NCBI GenBank assembly: GCA_945862065.1
Contig: CAMAWT010000014.1
Location: forward strand, 1 to 64,000
Origin: Flavobacterium psychrophilum
Lineage (GTDB): Bacteria; Bacteroidota; Bacteroidia; Flavobacteriales; Flavobacteriaceae
Direction of reading: 5' to 3'
DNA length: 64,000 bases
Every line of letters starts with the position of its first letter. Positions within the stretch are counted from its first letter, which is position 1. The notes under the pieces were generated by a model that did not search any database, had not been told where the DNA came from, and worked only from the letters and a program-made list of their open reading frames with translations. Of this stretch, positions 56,061 to 64,000 are shown one piece after another. The position numbers were made by a program, and so were the translations under genes.

Positions 56061-56954
56061 TTTTCTAGGGTGAAATTGATTCACAATTTGAGTGAGATGT
56101 TTTCTATCTAAATGAACATAAATCTCTGTTGTGGTAATAGATTCATGACCCAACATCATCTGGATAGCTCTCAAATCGGCGCCATTTTCTAATAAATGAG
56201 TTGCAAAAGAATGACGCAAAGTATGCGGACTAATGACCTTATTTAGTTTAATTTCTATCGCTAAACTTTTAATGATGGTAAAAATCATGGCACGAGTCAA
56301 TTGCCGTCCGCGCCTGTTTAAAAACAACGTATCTTCAAATCCTTTTTGAATGGACACATGAACACGAACGCCATTTTTGTATATAGAAATGTATTTCATA
56401 GTTAATTCGCTGATGGGGACAAAACGTTGTTTATTTCCTTTACCCGTAATTTTGATAAATCCTTCATCAAAAAATAAATCAGATATTTTCAAGGTTACAA
56501 GTTCAGAAACACGCAATCCGCAGCCATACATTAATTCGAGCATTGCTCTATTTCGTTCTCCTTCAGGTTTAGATAAATCGATAACTCCAATCAAAGCATC
56601 AATTTCAGCAACAGAAAGTGTGTCGGGTAATTTTCTTCCCAAACGGGGTGCTTCAATCAATTCCATGGGAGAATTATCTCGAAAATCTTCAAAAATTAAA
56701 TAAGAAAAAAAACTTTTAAGACCCGAAATTATTCGAGCCTGCGAACGAGCATTAACCTCTTTTGAAACCCCATAAATAAATTGCTGAATTTGTGATTCAT
56801 TTATTTTAATGGGAGAAACTTCCATATCATTCTCATTCAAATAAGCACATAATCGCTCTAAATCAAATGAATAGTTGTCAATGGTGTTTTTTGACAAACC
56901 TCGTTCAATTTTTAAATAAGATTGATAACTTTTTATGTACGAATTCCAATTCAT
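56058..56954 (-). CDS. xerD: Site-specific tyrosine recombinase XerD
   Basis: Resolves chromosome dimers at dif with a partner recombinase. The 298-residue protein starts at MNWNSYIKSYQSYL. The longer frame from 57014 is rejected because it adds 20 unrelated residues. It has an N-terminal SAM-like domain and the catalytic set: Arg in MYGCGLRVSEL, HTLRHSFATHLL, GH in MMLGHESITTT, and Tyr in EIYVH. Length and lone location next to housekeeping genes indicate the chromosomal recombinase, not a phage integrase. Confidence 0.92.
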   Translation of the reverse strand: MNWNSYIKSYQSYLKIERGLSKNTIDNYSFDLERLCAYLNENDMEVSPIKINESQIQQFIYGVSKEVNARSQARIISGLKSFFSYLIFEDFRDNSPMELIEAPRLGRKLPDTLSVAEIDALIGVIDLSKPEGERNRAMLELMYGCGLRVSELVTLKISDLFFDEGFIKITGKGNKQRFVPISELTMKYISIYKNGVRVHVSIQKGFEDTLFLNRRGRQLTRAMIFTIIKSLAIEIKLNKVISPHTLRHSFATHLLENGADLRAIQMMLGHESITTTEIYVHLDRKHLTQIVNQFHPRK

Positions 56955-57065
56955 AGCTACAAAGTAACAGTATTTAATGCAGACAAAAAAATCATAAACT
57001 TTTCTAAAACCCAACTTTTAATGATTTGCTTTTTTTACATTTACATCACTCAATTATTTTTTTAT

Positions 57066-57479
57066 ATGAAAATCATCATCATCAATGGGCCTAATTTAAA
57101 CTTATTAGGAAAAAGAGAACCCGAAATTTATGGCAGTCAAACTTTTGAAGATTATTTTATTTTTCTAAAAGAAAAGTTTAAAACCATTGAATTTAACTAT
57201 TTTCAAAGCAATATTGAAGGAGAAATCATCACTAAAATTCAAGAATTTGGTTTTGATTATGATGGGATTATTCTCAATGCAGGCGCCTACACGCATACTT
57301 CCATTGGTATTGGCGATGCTGTAAAAGCTATTGCAACACCTGTAATAGAAGTGCATATATCCAATACCTTCGCTAGAGAAGAATTTAGACACCAATCTTT
57401 TATTTCGCCCAATGCCAAAGGGGTTATTTTAGGATTTGGACTAAAAAGTTACGATTTAGCCATACAATCCTTTTTATAA
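57066..57479 (+). CDS. aroQ: Type II 3-dehydroquinate dehydratase
   Basis: Third step of the shikimate pathway. The 137-residue protein has IIINGPNLNLLGKREPEIYG at the start, NAGAYTHTSIGIGDAV, and EVHISNTFAREEFRHQS with the catalytic histidine. The start at 57066 is chosen because the family begins there. Upstream in-frame residues are hydrophobic nonsense. It is divergent from xerD. Confidence 0.95.
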   Translation: MKIIIINGPNLNLLGKREPEIYGSQTFEDYFIFLKEKFKTIEFNYFQSNIEGEIITKIQEFGFDYDGIILNAGAYTHTSIGIGDAVKAIATPVIEVHISNTFAREEFRHQSFISPNAKGVILGFGLKSYDLAIQSFL

Positions 57480-57500
57480 TTTTTAATTAAAAAAACAAAA

Positions 57501-59960
57501 ATGAAACAACTTTTCTTATTTTTATTTATCGCATCATATAGCTTTGGACAAGTAAAAGGTACCGTAACAGACAAATCTGGCAAACCCATTCCGTTTGTGA
57601 ATATTTATGTTAAAGACACTTATTTAGGAACCACTTCAAACGAGTTGGGTAAATACGAACTAAATTTAAAATCCAATGGAAACTATATTTTATTGTTTCA
57701 ATACCTTGGTTATAAAACACATAAAGAATCGATTTCATTTGACGGAACGCCGAAAAATATAAATGTTTCATTGATTGAAGAAGACTTTCAGCTGAATGAA
57801 GTTACCATAAACAGCAAAAATAATCCTGCAGACATCATTATTAAAAGTGCTATTAAAAACAGAAAAAAAAACGCACTTAAATTGGACAAATTTTCGGCCG
57901 ATTTCTATTCGAGAGGTATTTTTAAAGTGAAAGATATTCCGAAAAAAATCTTAGGACAAGAAGTAGGTGACCTTGACGGAAATTTAGACTCTACCAGAAG
58001 TGGTATCATCTACCAATCGGAAACTTTTTCGAAAATAAAATTCAAAAAACCAGACCAACTAACCGAAGAAATTATTGCTTCAAAAATGGCAGGTGACGAC
58101 AATGGTTTTAGTTATAATACTGCGTTGGGTGCAAATTATGATTTCTATGAAAATTATGTCGATTTAGGCATCAATATGATTTCGCCCATTGCAGACAATG
58201 CTTTCAATTATTATAAATACAAATTAGAAAGTACTTTTTTTGATGAAAAAGAGCACCTTATCAACAAAATAAAAGTAACAACCAAAAGAGATAAAGAACC
58301 TGTTTTTGAAGGTTATCTCTATATTGTGGAAGATTCTTGGGAAATTTATGCAGTTGAATTGGACATTAAAGGTTACAGAATGCAAGAACCTTTTTTAGAA
58401 ACCATGAAGCTAACACAAAACTTTAGTTACAATTCTAAAACAAAACTTTGGGCAAAAAATATTCAAACACTCAATTTTAATGCAGGAATTTTTGGAATGA
58501 CTTTCAACGGAAAATTCACTCATGTTTTTAGCAACTATGATTTTGAAGTTAATTTGGATAAAAAAACGTTCAAAAATGAAGTCGTAAAATTTGCTGAAAA
58601 CGCAAATAAAAAAGAAATAGAATATTGGAACCAAAACAGACCGGTGCCATTAACAGAAGAGGAACTTACCAATTATATAAAAAAAGACAGCATTCAAACC
58701 ATCAGAAAATCGCAAAAATATTTAGATTCTATTGATGCAAAAGATAATAAATTCAAGTTTTTTAAAATTATAACAGGTTATACTTATAAAAATACATTCA
58801 AAAAATACAATTTCAATTACCAAGGACTATTAAATTTGGCTTCGCTAAATTTCAATACTGTTCAGGGTTGGAATTTAGATAGTGGTTTTTCATTCAACAA
58901 ACGAAACGAAGAAAAAGGAAAAATAACCTCCATTTCTAGTAAATTCAACTACGGTTTTGCCGATGATCGATTGCGAGTAACAGGCAGTTATTACCATAAA
59001 TTCAATAATATTAACGATGCCTATATTTACGTCAACGGAGGAAACACAGTTTCACAATTCAATGCAAATGAACCCATTAGCGATTTTTCAAATACTTTAA
59101 GTACGTTACTTTTTAAAAACAACTTCATAAAATTGTACCAAAAAGAGTTTGTCAACTTTTCACTTGGTAAAGAAGTTACAAACGGCATTTTCTTATCGGG
59201 GAAATTCTCATTTGAAAACAGAAGTTCGCTCAAAAACTCCACCGATTATGCTTTCATAAAGTCGGACAAATTGTACACCTCCAATAATCCTTTGGCACCG
59301 TTAGATTTCATTGCAATTCCGTTCGAAAACCACCGTTTGGCAAAACTTTCGGTAGGCGCACGTTTCAATTTTGGTCAGAAATATATTTCTAGACCCAATG
59401 CCAAACTAAACATGACCAACGACAACTACCCTACCCTAGCCTTTTTTTACGAAAAGGCAGTGGCAGGTACCACTAAAAATCTGAATCACGACTATTTTGG
59501 TGCAACCATCGATTTTAATAAAACCATTGGCAACAAAGGAAATTTTGCACTAAAAATAAAAGCAGGAAAATTCCTCAATGCCGAAAACATATCGTTCATT
59601 GACTACAAACATTTTAACGGTAATCAAACCAGCATCAACCTGTCTGGCAATTACTTAAACGCCTTTAACCTCCTTCCCTACTACACCCATTCTACCAACG
59701 ATGCCTATCTAGAAACCCATGTGGAGCATAATTTCAAGGGCTATATTATGAACAAAATTCCGTTGCTTAACAAACTCCAATGGAACTTAATTACAAGTTT
59801 TCACCAACTGAATGTACCCAATTTTAAACCTTACCAAGAGTTTACCATCGGATTTGACAATATCGGTTGGGGCAAATTTCGTTTCCTACGTTTGGACTAC
59901 GTCCGCAGCTACCAAAATGGGTGCCAAGGCGATGGTTTTATGTTTGGACTGAAGTTTTAA
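57501..59960 (+). CDS. DUF5686 and carboxypeptidase-like regulatory domain protein
   Basis: An 819-residue exported protein with a signal peptide (MKQLFLFLFIASYSFGQ). A CarboxypepD_reg-like domain (about 18-100, VKGTVTDKSGKPIPFVNIYV) is followed by the long DUF5686 region, predicted to form an outer-membrane barrel. The function is unknown. It is common in Flavobacteriia. It lies 21 bases after aroQ. Confidence 0.9.
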   Translation: MKQLFLFLFIASYSFGQVKGTVTDKSGKPIPFVNIYVKDTYLGTTSNELGKYELNLKSNGNYILLFQYLGYKTHKESISFDGTPKNINVSLIEEDFQLNEVTINSKNNPADIIIKSAIKNRKKNALKLDKFSADFYSRGIFKVKDIPKKILGQEVGDLDGNLDSTRSGIIYQSETFSKIKFKKPDQLTEEIIASKMAGDDNGFSYNTALGANYDFYENYVDLGINMISPIADNAFNYYKYKLESTFFDEKEHLINKIKVTTKRDKEPVFEGYLYIVEDSWEIYAVELDIKGYRMQEPFLETMKLTQNFSYNSKTKLWAKNIQTLNFNAGIFGMTFNGKFTHVFSNYDFEVNLDKKTFKNEVVKFAENANKKEIEYWNQNRPVPLTEEELTNYIKKDSIQTIRKSQKYLDSIDAKDNKFKFFKIITGYTYKNTFKKYNFNYQGLLNLASLNFNTVQGWNLDSGFSFNKRNEEKGKITSISSKFNYGFADDRLRVTGSYYHKFNNINDAYIYVNGGNTVSQFNANEPISDFSNTLSTLLFKNNFIKLYQKEFVNFSLGKEVTNGIFLSGKFSFENRSSLKNSTDYAFIKSDKLYTSNNPLAPLDFIAIPFENHRLAKLSVGARFNFGQKYISRPNAKLNMTNDNYPTLAFFYEKAVAGTTKNLNHDYFGATIDFNKTIGNKGNFALKIKAGKFLNAENISFIDYKHFNGNQTSINLSGNYLNAFNLLPYYTHSTNDAYLETHVEHNFKGYIMNKIPLLNKLQWNLITSFHQLNVPNFKPYQEFTIGFDNIGWGKFRFLRLDYVRSYQNGCQGDGFMFGLKF

Positions 59961-59988
59961 GCACCCCAAACCCCGAAGGTGGAGCTGT
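59961..59988. repeat. Degenerate GC-rich REP-like half-element
   Basis: AGCACCCCAAACCCCGAAGG followed by TGGAGCTG, directly after the DUF5686 stop codon, resembles one arm of the palindrome at 20873-20901 with several changes. Confidence 0.35.
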
Positions 59989-60102
59989 TGTATGTGGAAG
60001 GTTGATGAATAATAAAAAATTAGAAGAATAGACGAAAGTTGGGTTCAATTTAAGGCGGATTTTCTTTTGGATCGGATTTTTCTCACCCAAGCCTTTGTCC
60101 TT

Positions 60103-60211
60103 TAGCCCCGACAGAAGTGGAAATCCTTTTTGTTTTTTTTTTCTAAAACAAAAAGATTGAAACGGATGGCGGGAACAAACCTTTATTGAAAATGCCTGGT
60201 GTATTGCTCCT
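60103..60211 (+). repeat. Structured intergenic repeat, CTTTTTG stem
   Basis: TAGCCCCGACAGAAGTGGAAATCC, arms CTTTTTGTTTT / AAAACAAAAAG, then ATTGAAACGGATGGCGGGA and TGCTCCTG. It shows the same framework as the copies at 1 and 44083 with different arms. It lies at the 3' end of the TSUP gene. Confidence 0.65.
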
Positions 60212-60245
60212 GAAAATTTTTGTTCTAAATTTAATATTTCGTGGA

Positions 60246-61013
60246 TTATTTTAAAAATATATCATACCCAAAACGAAGTAAGGTGCCAATTACAACCACC
60301 AAAAAGAAATAACGTATAAATTGATTGCCTTTTTTGATGGCAAGTTTTGCGCCAAGCCAGCCGCCGAGTGCATTGCAAAAAGCCATGGGTAATGCAAAAC
60401 TCCACATGATTTTTCCTTTGCTGATAAACAAACAGATAGATCCAAAATTGGTGGCTAAATTGACCATTTTGGCATTTGCGGAAGCATTCAAAAAATCGAA
60501 TCCTAAAATAGCTACAAAGCCTAAAACTAAAAAACTTCCGGTTCCTGGACCAATAAATCCGTCATAAAAACCAATCAAAACACTTAAAAGTAGCGCGTAT
60601 ATAAACCACTTTTTATCAGAAATTTGACGGGCTTGTTTTTGTCCGAAATCTTTTTTTATGAAAGTATAAACCGCCAATCCAATCAAGACAAAAAATAAAA
60701 CAGGTTTCATAAAATCATTACTCACCTCGGTAAGCAACATCGAACCAAAAAAAGCGGAAACAAAAGCAACTAGTGCCATTGAAATCAACATTTTCCAATT
60801 CATTTTTACTTGTTTGAGGTATTGAAAAGCAGCGAAACTAGTGCCGCTAAACGCAGGGATTTTTAAAGACCCAATGATGGTAGAAACTGCCAAGTTGGGC
60901 ATCAATATCAGGGCGACTGGTGTTTGAATCAATCCGCCACCACCCACAATTGCATCTACAAATCCGGCAAAGAATGAGGCGATACAAAGTAAAATTAAAA
61001 TATAGGCTTCCAT
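60246..61013 (-). CDS. TSUP family transporter (TauE/SafE-like)
   Basis: A 255-residue inner-membrane protein with about eight helices and the two family repeats (FFAGFVDAIVGGGGLIQTPV near the start, and GFYDGFIGPGTGSFLVLGFV in the second half). Members move sulphite, sulphonates or other small anions. The substrate here is unknown. It lies 71 bases after murA on the same strand. Confidence 0.92.
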   Translation of the reverse strand: MEAYILILLCIASFFAGFVDAIVGGGGLIQTPVALILMPNLAVSTIIGSLKIPAFSGTSFAAFQYLKQVKMNWKMLISMALVAFVSAFFGSMLLTEVSNDFMKPVLFFVLIGLAVYTFIKKDFGQKQARQISDKKWFIYALLLSVLIGFYDGFIGPGTGSFLVLGFVAILGFDFLNASANAKMVNLATNFGSICLFISKGKIMWSFALPMAFCNALGGWLGAKLAIKKGNQFIRYFFLVVVIGTLLRFGYDIFLK

Positions 61014-61084
61014 TTTTTTATACTAAAAAATCCAAACTCCCTTGATTTGAAATTTGGATTTTATTTGATTCTAATTTAGTAAAT

Positions 61085-62395
61085 TTATACTCTAACAATA
61101 TTGGCTCCAAGCGCACGAAGTCTTTCGTCTATTCGCTCATAACCTCTATCAATTTGTTCGATATTTTGAATGGTACTGGTTCCTTTTGCAGAAAGCGCAG
61201 CAATTAATAATGAAATTCCGGCTCTAATATCTGGTGACGACATGGTGGTTGCTTTTAATTGGGATTCAAAATTATGTCCCATTACTACAGCTCTGTGTGG
61301 GTCGCACAACATGATTTTTGCACCCATATCTATCAATTTATCTACAAAAAACAAACGGCTTTCGAACATTTTTTGATGAATCAACACATCGCCTTTTGCT
61401 TGAGTTGCAACTACCAAAATAATACTTAACAAATCAGGGGTAAAACCTGGCCACGGCGCATCGGCAATGGTTAAAATAGACCCATCAATATCTGTTTTTA
61501 CTTCATATCCATTAGTATGAGCAGGAATATAAATATCATCTCCTTTTTGTTCTATGGTGATGCCTAATTTTCTAAATGTATTTGGAATTACACCAAGGTT
61601 ATCCCAACTTACATTTTTAATGGTAATTTCACTTTTGGTCATGGCAGCAAGTCCGATCCAACTTCCAATTTCTATCATATCTGGAAGAATTCTATGCTCA
61701 CAACCACCCAAATTTTCAACACCTTCAATTACAATCAAGTTAGATCCAATGCCTGAAACATTGGCACCCATGGCATTCATCATTTTACACAACTGTTGCA
61801 AATAGGGCTCGCAAGCGGCATTGTATATGGTAGTAGTCCCTTCTGCGAGAACGGCAGCCATCACAATATTGGCAGTACCTGTAACCGAAGCTTCGTCCAA
61901 AAGCATGTAAGCTCCTTTTAATCTACCTTCGTTTTCTACCCCATAAAAATGGTCTTCTCTATTGTATCTAAATTTTGCACCAAGGTTGATAAAACCTTCA
62001 AAATGCGTATCTAATCGTCTTCTTCCAATTTTGTCCCCACCTGGTTTTGGAATGTAACCTTTACCAAAACGAGCTAATAAAGGGCCCACAATCATGATGG
62101 AACCTCTCAATGAACCACCTTCTTTTTTAAATGCTTCGGTTTCAAGATAACCAACATTTACATCATCGGCTTGAAAGGTGTATGCACCTGCACCTATTTT
62201 TTGAATTTTAACTCCTAAATTTCCCAAAAGGGTAATTAATTTATTAACATCAATAATATCAGGAATGTTTGTAATTGTTACTTTTTCTGATGTTAACAAA
62301 ACAGCACACAAAATTTGTAATGCTTCATTTTTAGCGCCCTGTGGTGTCACATCACCTTTTAGTTGAATGCCGCCTTCAATTTTAAAAGTTCCCAT
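61085..62395 (-). CDS. murA: UDP-N-acetylglucosamine 1-carboxyvinyltransferase
   Basis: First committed step of peptidoglycan synthesis: transfer of enolpyruvate to UDP-GlcNAc. The 436-residue protein starts at MGTFKIEGGIQLKG. A TTG three codons upstream is less likely. Motifs include GAKNEALQI, the loop PKPGGDKIGRRRLD, ILPDMIEIG and RGYERIDERLRALGANI. The usual catalytic cysteine of the loop (GGCTIG in E. coli, Cys115) is aspartate here (Asp121, codon 62033-62035), which in other bacteria gives an active, fosfomycin-insensitive enzyme. It follows the DUF4290 gene. Confidence 0.96.
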   Translation of the reverse strand: MGTFKIEGGIQLKGDVTPQGAKNEALQILCAVLLTSEKVTITNIPDIIDVNKLITLLGNLGVKIQKIGAGAYTFQADDVNVGYLETEAFKKEGGSLRGSIMIVGPLLARFGKGYIPKPGGDKIGRRRLDTHFEGFINLGAKFRYNREDHFYGVENEGRLKGAYMLLDEASVTGTANIVMAAVLAEGTTTIYNAACEPYLQQLCKMMNAMGANVSGIGSNLIVIEGVENLGGCEHRILPDMIEIGSWIGLAAMTKSEITIKNVSWDNLGVIPNTFRKLGITIEQKGDDIYIPAHTNGYEVKTDIDGSILTIADAPWPGFTPDLLSIILVVATQAKGDVLIHQKMFESRLFFVDKLIDMGAKIMLCDPHRAVVMGHNFESQLKATTMSSPDIRAGISLLIAALSAKGTSTIQNIEQIDRGYERIDERLRALGANIVRV

Positions 62396-62439
62396 TGGTA
62401 TCAAATTTTTAGTCGTTTCAAAGAGTAAATTCCCTTTGT

Positions 62440-63168
62440 TTACTGTTGGTTATTATTTTTTTTCACAAATGGTTTTTTGCCATTGGTAGTATTTTTTTTA
62501 AACGATTGTATTTTCATGTTTTTTGGAGGAGACGCTACAACTTTATTAGTAACCTTATTGTTTATTTTTATGAGTTGCGTTGTATTTGTTAGCTCTTCTT
62601 CACCTTGAAGTAAATTTAGCTTTCCGTTTGATAATTCAAACAAATTCTGAAAAATAACGCTGTCTTCAACCATATCTTTATTCCAACTCAAATACATTTT
62701 TTTCATGTGATTGGCAATAACACGCACTAACGCCTCTTTCTTGTCGCCGTCTTCCCATTTATTGGCAACATCAATCATGTATTTGATATTGTTACCATAA
62801 AACCGATATTTTGGGAATTTTTGAGGATAATCTAAAATTTCAGGTTTCAAGTTGATAACATCTCTTGTAGGTATTGGATACGGTGAATCTGCAACTAATT
62901 TAAAATCAGACATGATGAAGAGTTGATCCCATAATTTATGCTGAAAATCTGGAACATCTCTCAAGTGTGGGTTCAAACTTCCCATGACTCTGATGATATA
63001 TTTGGCAGCTTTATTGCGCTCTAAATCATCCGTAATTGCGGTTGCTTGGTCAATTAGTTTTTGTAAATGTCTGCCATATTCTGGAATAATTAAATGCGAA
63101 CGTTCTGCATTATATTCCAAATTACCAACTACATCATTTGCATTTTCTTTTATATACTTTGTCTCCAT
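62440..63168 (-). CDS. DUF4290 family protein
   Basis: A 242-residue Bacteroidota protein without assigned function (VVGNLEYNAERSHLIIPEYGRHLQ at the start, KYRFYGNNIKYMIDVANKW in the middle, lysine- and asparagine-rich tail). It is cytosolic by sequence. It lies 2 bases after the DUF493 gene and 44 bases before murA, an order typical of the family. Co-transcription with murA is likely. Confidence 0.92.
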   Translation of the reverse strand: METKYIKENANDVVGNLEYNAERSHLIIPEYGRHLQKLIDQATAITDDLERNKAAKYIIRVMGSLNPHLRDVPDFQHKLWDQLFIMSDFKLVADSPYPIPTRDVINLKPEILDYPQKFPKYRFYGNNIKYMIDVANKWEDGDKKEALVRVIANHMKKMYLSWNKDMVEDSVIFQNLFELSNGKLNLLQGEEELTNTTQLIKINNKVTNKVVASPPKNMKIQSFKKNTTNGKKPFVKKNNNQQ

Positions 63169-63170
63169 GT

Positions 63171-63455
63171 TTAAAATGAAATTATTCCTTCTACTGTTGA
63201 AACTTCGAGGTATTTTTCAACCACATGATCTGGATTTTGCATGAAAACATTCACAGAAACACTGGTATATTTTCCTGTTTTTGAAGGAGTTGTTTTTATC
63301 ACGGCACCCAAATTATCAAAAGCTTTTTCTACTTCAACAATTTTGTGTGCATCAGTAGGAACAATAAATTTGTACAAGTATTCGGATGGCCAAACCGAAG
63401 TTGAAGCCAATTCTTCTTTTAATCTAATATAAAATTCCTCTGTTTTTTTATCCAT
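63171..63455 (-). CDS. DUF493 family protein (YbeD-like)
   Basis: A 94-residue protein with an ACT-like fold expected from its family: WPSEYLYKFIVPTDAHKI, then GKYTSVSVNVFMQNPDHVV. The function is unknown. It is first of the DUF493-DUF4290-murA group. A TATATTTG -7-like element is at 63476-63483 on the minus strand. Confidence 0.9.
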   Translation of the reverse strand: MDKKTEEFYIRLKEELASTSVWPSEYLYKFIVPTDAHKIVEVEKAFDNLGAVIKTTPSKTGKYTSVSVNVFMQNPDHVVEKYLEVSTVEGIISF

Positions 63456-63667
63456 TCTATCAAAAATATGAAACGCAAATATACGTTTTTGATATTAAAT
63501 ATAATAGGTTCGATTTTAGAATTTTTGTAAGAAAATTGTAAACCAATTAATTTTTAAAAAAAAATGATGAAACTCTTTCCTTTAATTGCTGTTTAAAGTT
63601 CAAAAAAAGTACATTCTGTATCAAAAATGTCATTTCTTTGAATAAATTTGCAACTTATTAAAACACA

Positions 63668-64000
63668 TTGAAAAAAGAAATTGTCGTAATTATTGGCGGA
63701 CCAGGCACAGGAAAAACAACTATTATTGATGGTTTAAAGTCAATGGGGTATTGTTGTTATCCCGAAATTTCAAGAGAAGTAACATTGGAGGCAAAAAAAC
63801 AAGGTATTGAACAATTATTCCTTGAAAATCCGTTGCTTTTTAGCGAATTATTACTTGAAGGCAGAAAAAAACAATTTGAAAGTGCCCAAAACGAACAGCA
63901 CGAAATTGTTTTTTTAGATCGTGGTATTCCTGATGTACTTGCTTATATGCACTATATTGGCGATAGTTACCCTGCCTTTTTTGATTTAGCTTGCAAAGAG
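63668..64000 (+). CDS. AAA-type ATP-binding protein, partial
   Basis: This frame starts at TTG 63668 and is open to the window end (111 codons, 3' end missing). The N-terminus has a P-loop GGPGTGKTT within KEIVVIIGGPG, then YPEISREV and FLDRGIPDVLAYMHY. This resembles the AAA_28/Ttd14-like kinase or NTPase group. TAAATTTG at 63643-63650 may be its -7 element. TTG is used because the P-loop begins immediately after it and no ATG fits. Confidence 0.8.
   Translation, partial: MKKEIVVIIGGPGTGKTTIIDGLKSMGYCCYPEISREVTLEAKKQGIEQLFLENPLLFSELLLEGRKKQFESAQNEQHEIVFLDRGIPDVLAYMHYIGDSYPAFFDLACKE

Noticed and set aside
56058..56954. Tyrosine recombinase as a phage or island integrase
   Set aside because: Length and motifs fit chromosomal XerD, it sits among housekeeping genes, and no attachment-site duplication is seen around it.
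1..64000. tRNA or rRNA genes
   Set aside because: No cloverleaf with a TTCGA-type T loop and CCA-proximal pairing and no rRNA signature was found by eye. A tRNAscan run would settle it.

Overview
The window is chromosomal DNA from a low-GC member of the Bacteroidota, most likely Flavobacterium or a close relative in the Flavobacteriaceae. The evidence is the very AT-rich intergenic DNA, promoters of the Bacteroidota type (TTG, about 19 bases, TAnnTTTG), weak ribosome binding sites, and typical flavobacterial families and orders: DUF4199 followed by a family 2 glycosyltransferase, zapA followed by an RNA and rny, split transketolase, CarboxypepD_reg/TonB receptors, DUF5686, DUF4290 and a GlmU-like nucleotidyltransferase. 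No tRNA, rRNA, CRISPR array or complete transposase gene was seen.

Layout. 0.2-3.6 kb: thrS-infC-rpmI-rplT. 3.7-11.1 kb, minus strand: an exported protein of unclear role, dnaB, accA, then tgt, an LptF/LptG permease and an EamA transporter. 11.2-16.1 kb, plus strand: a lipid-linked glycosyltransferase pair, then a split transketolase with an unrelated exported protein between its halves. 16.2-22.5 kb: an accessory defence-like island. 22.5-25.8 kb: carB and rpmH (minus). 26-27.3 kb: two small hypotheticals. 27.8-35.8 kb: the full isoleucine/valine operon ilvE-D-B-N-C-A (minus) behind a leader-peptide attenuator. 35.9-41.7 kb: lytic transglycosylase, hydrolase, acetyltransferase, mtaB, a frameshifted gene and a GlmU-like enzyme. 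41.8-48.5 kb: rpmE2, DUF4199 and GT2, an ORF6N fragment, then phosphoglucomutase-ABC exporter-DUF2971. 48.6-53.4 kb, minus: M23 peptidase, TonB-dependent receptor, lipoprotein. 53.6-57.5 kb: coiled-coil protein-zapA-6S-like RNA-rny, xerD (minus), aroQ. 57.5-64 kb: DUF5686 protein, TSUP transporter, murA, DUF4290, DUF493, and an NTPase cut by the window end.

The island (about 16.2-22.5 kb) is the most unusual part. It is bracketed by roughly 300-bp imperfect inverted repeats. It carries a SMC/ABC-type ATPase gene overlapping a small PD-(D/E)XK nuclease-like gene, then a single-chain restriction-modification-like protein (nuclease plus N6-adenine methyltransferase), then a protein kinase-like gene. 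The ATPase-nuclease pair sits between two nearly identical 105-bp copies of the start of the restriction-modification gene, so it looks inserted. The restriction-modification gene also carries an in-frame palindromic REP-like element.

A second theme is a family of about ten structured intergenic repeats. They share flanking sequence but have exchangeable, covarying hairpin stems, and most lie at gene 3' ends. Two of them form the outer edges of the island.
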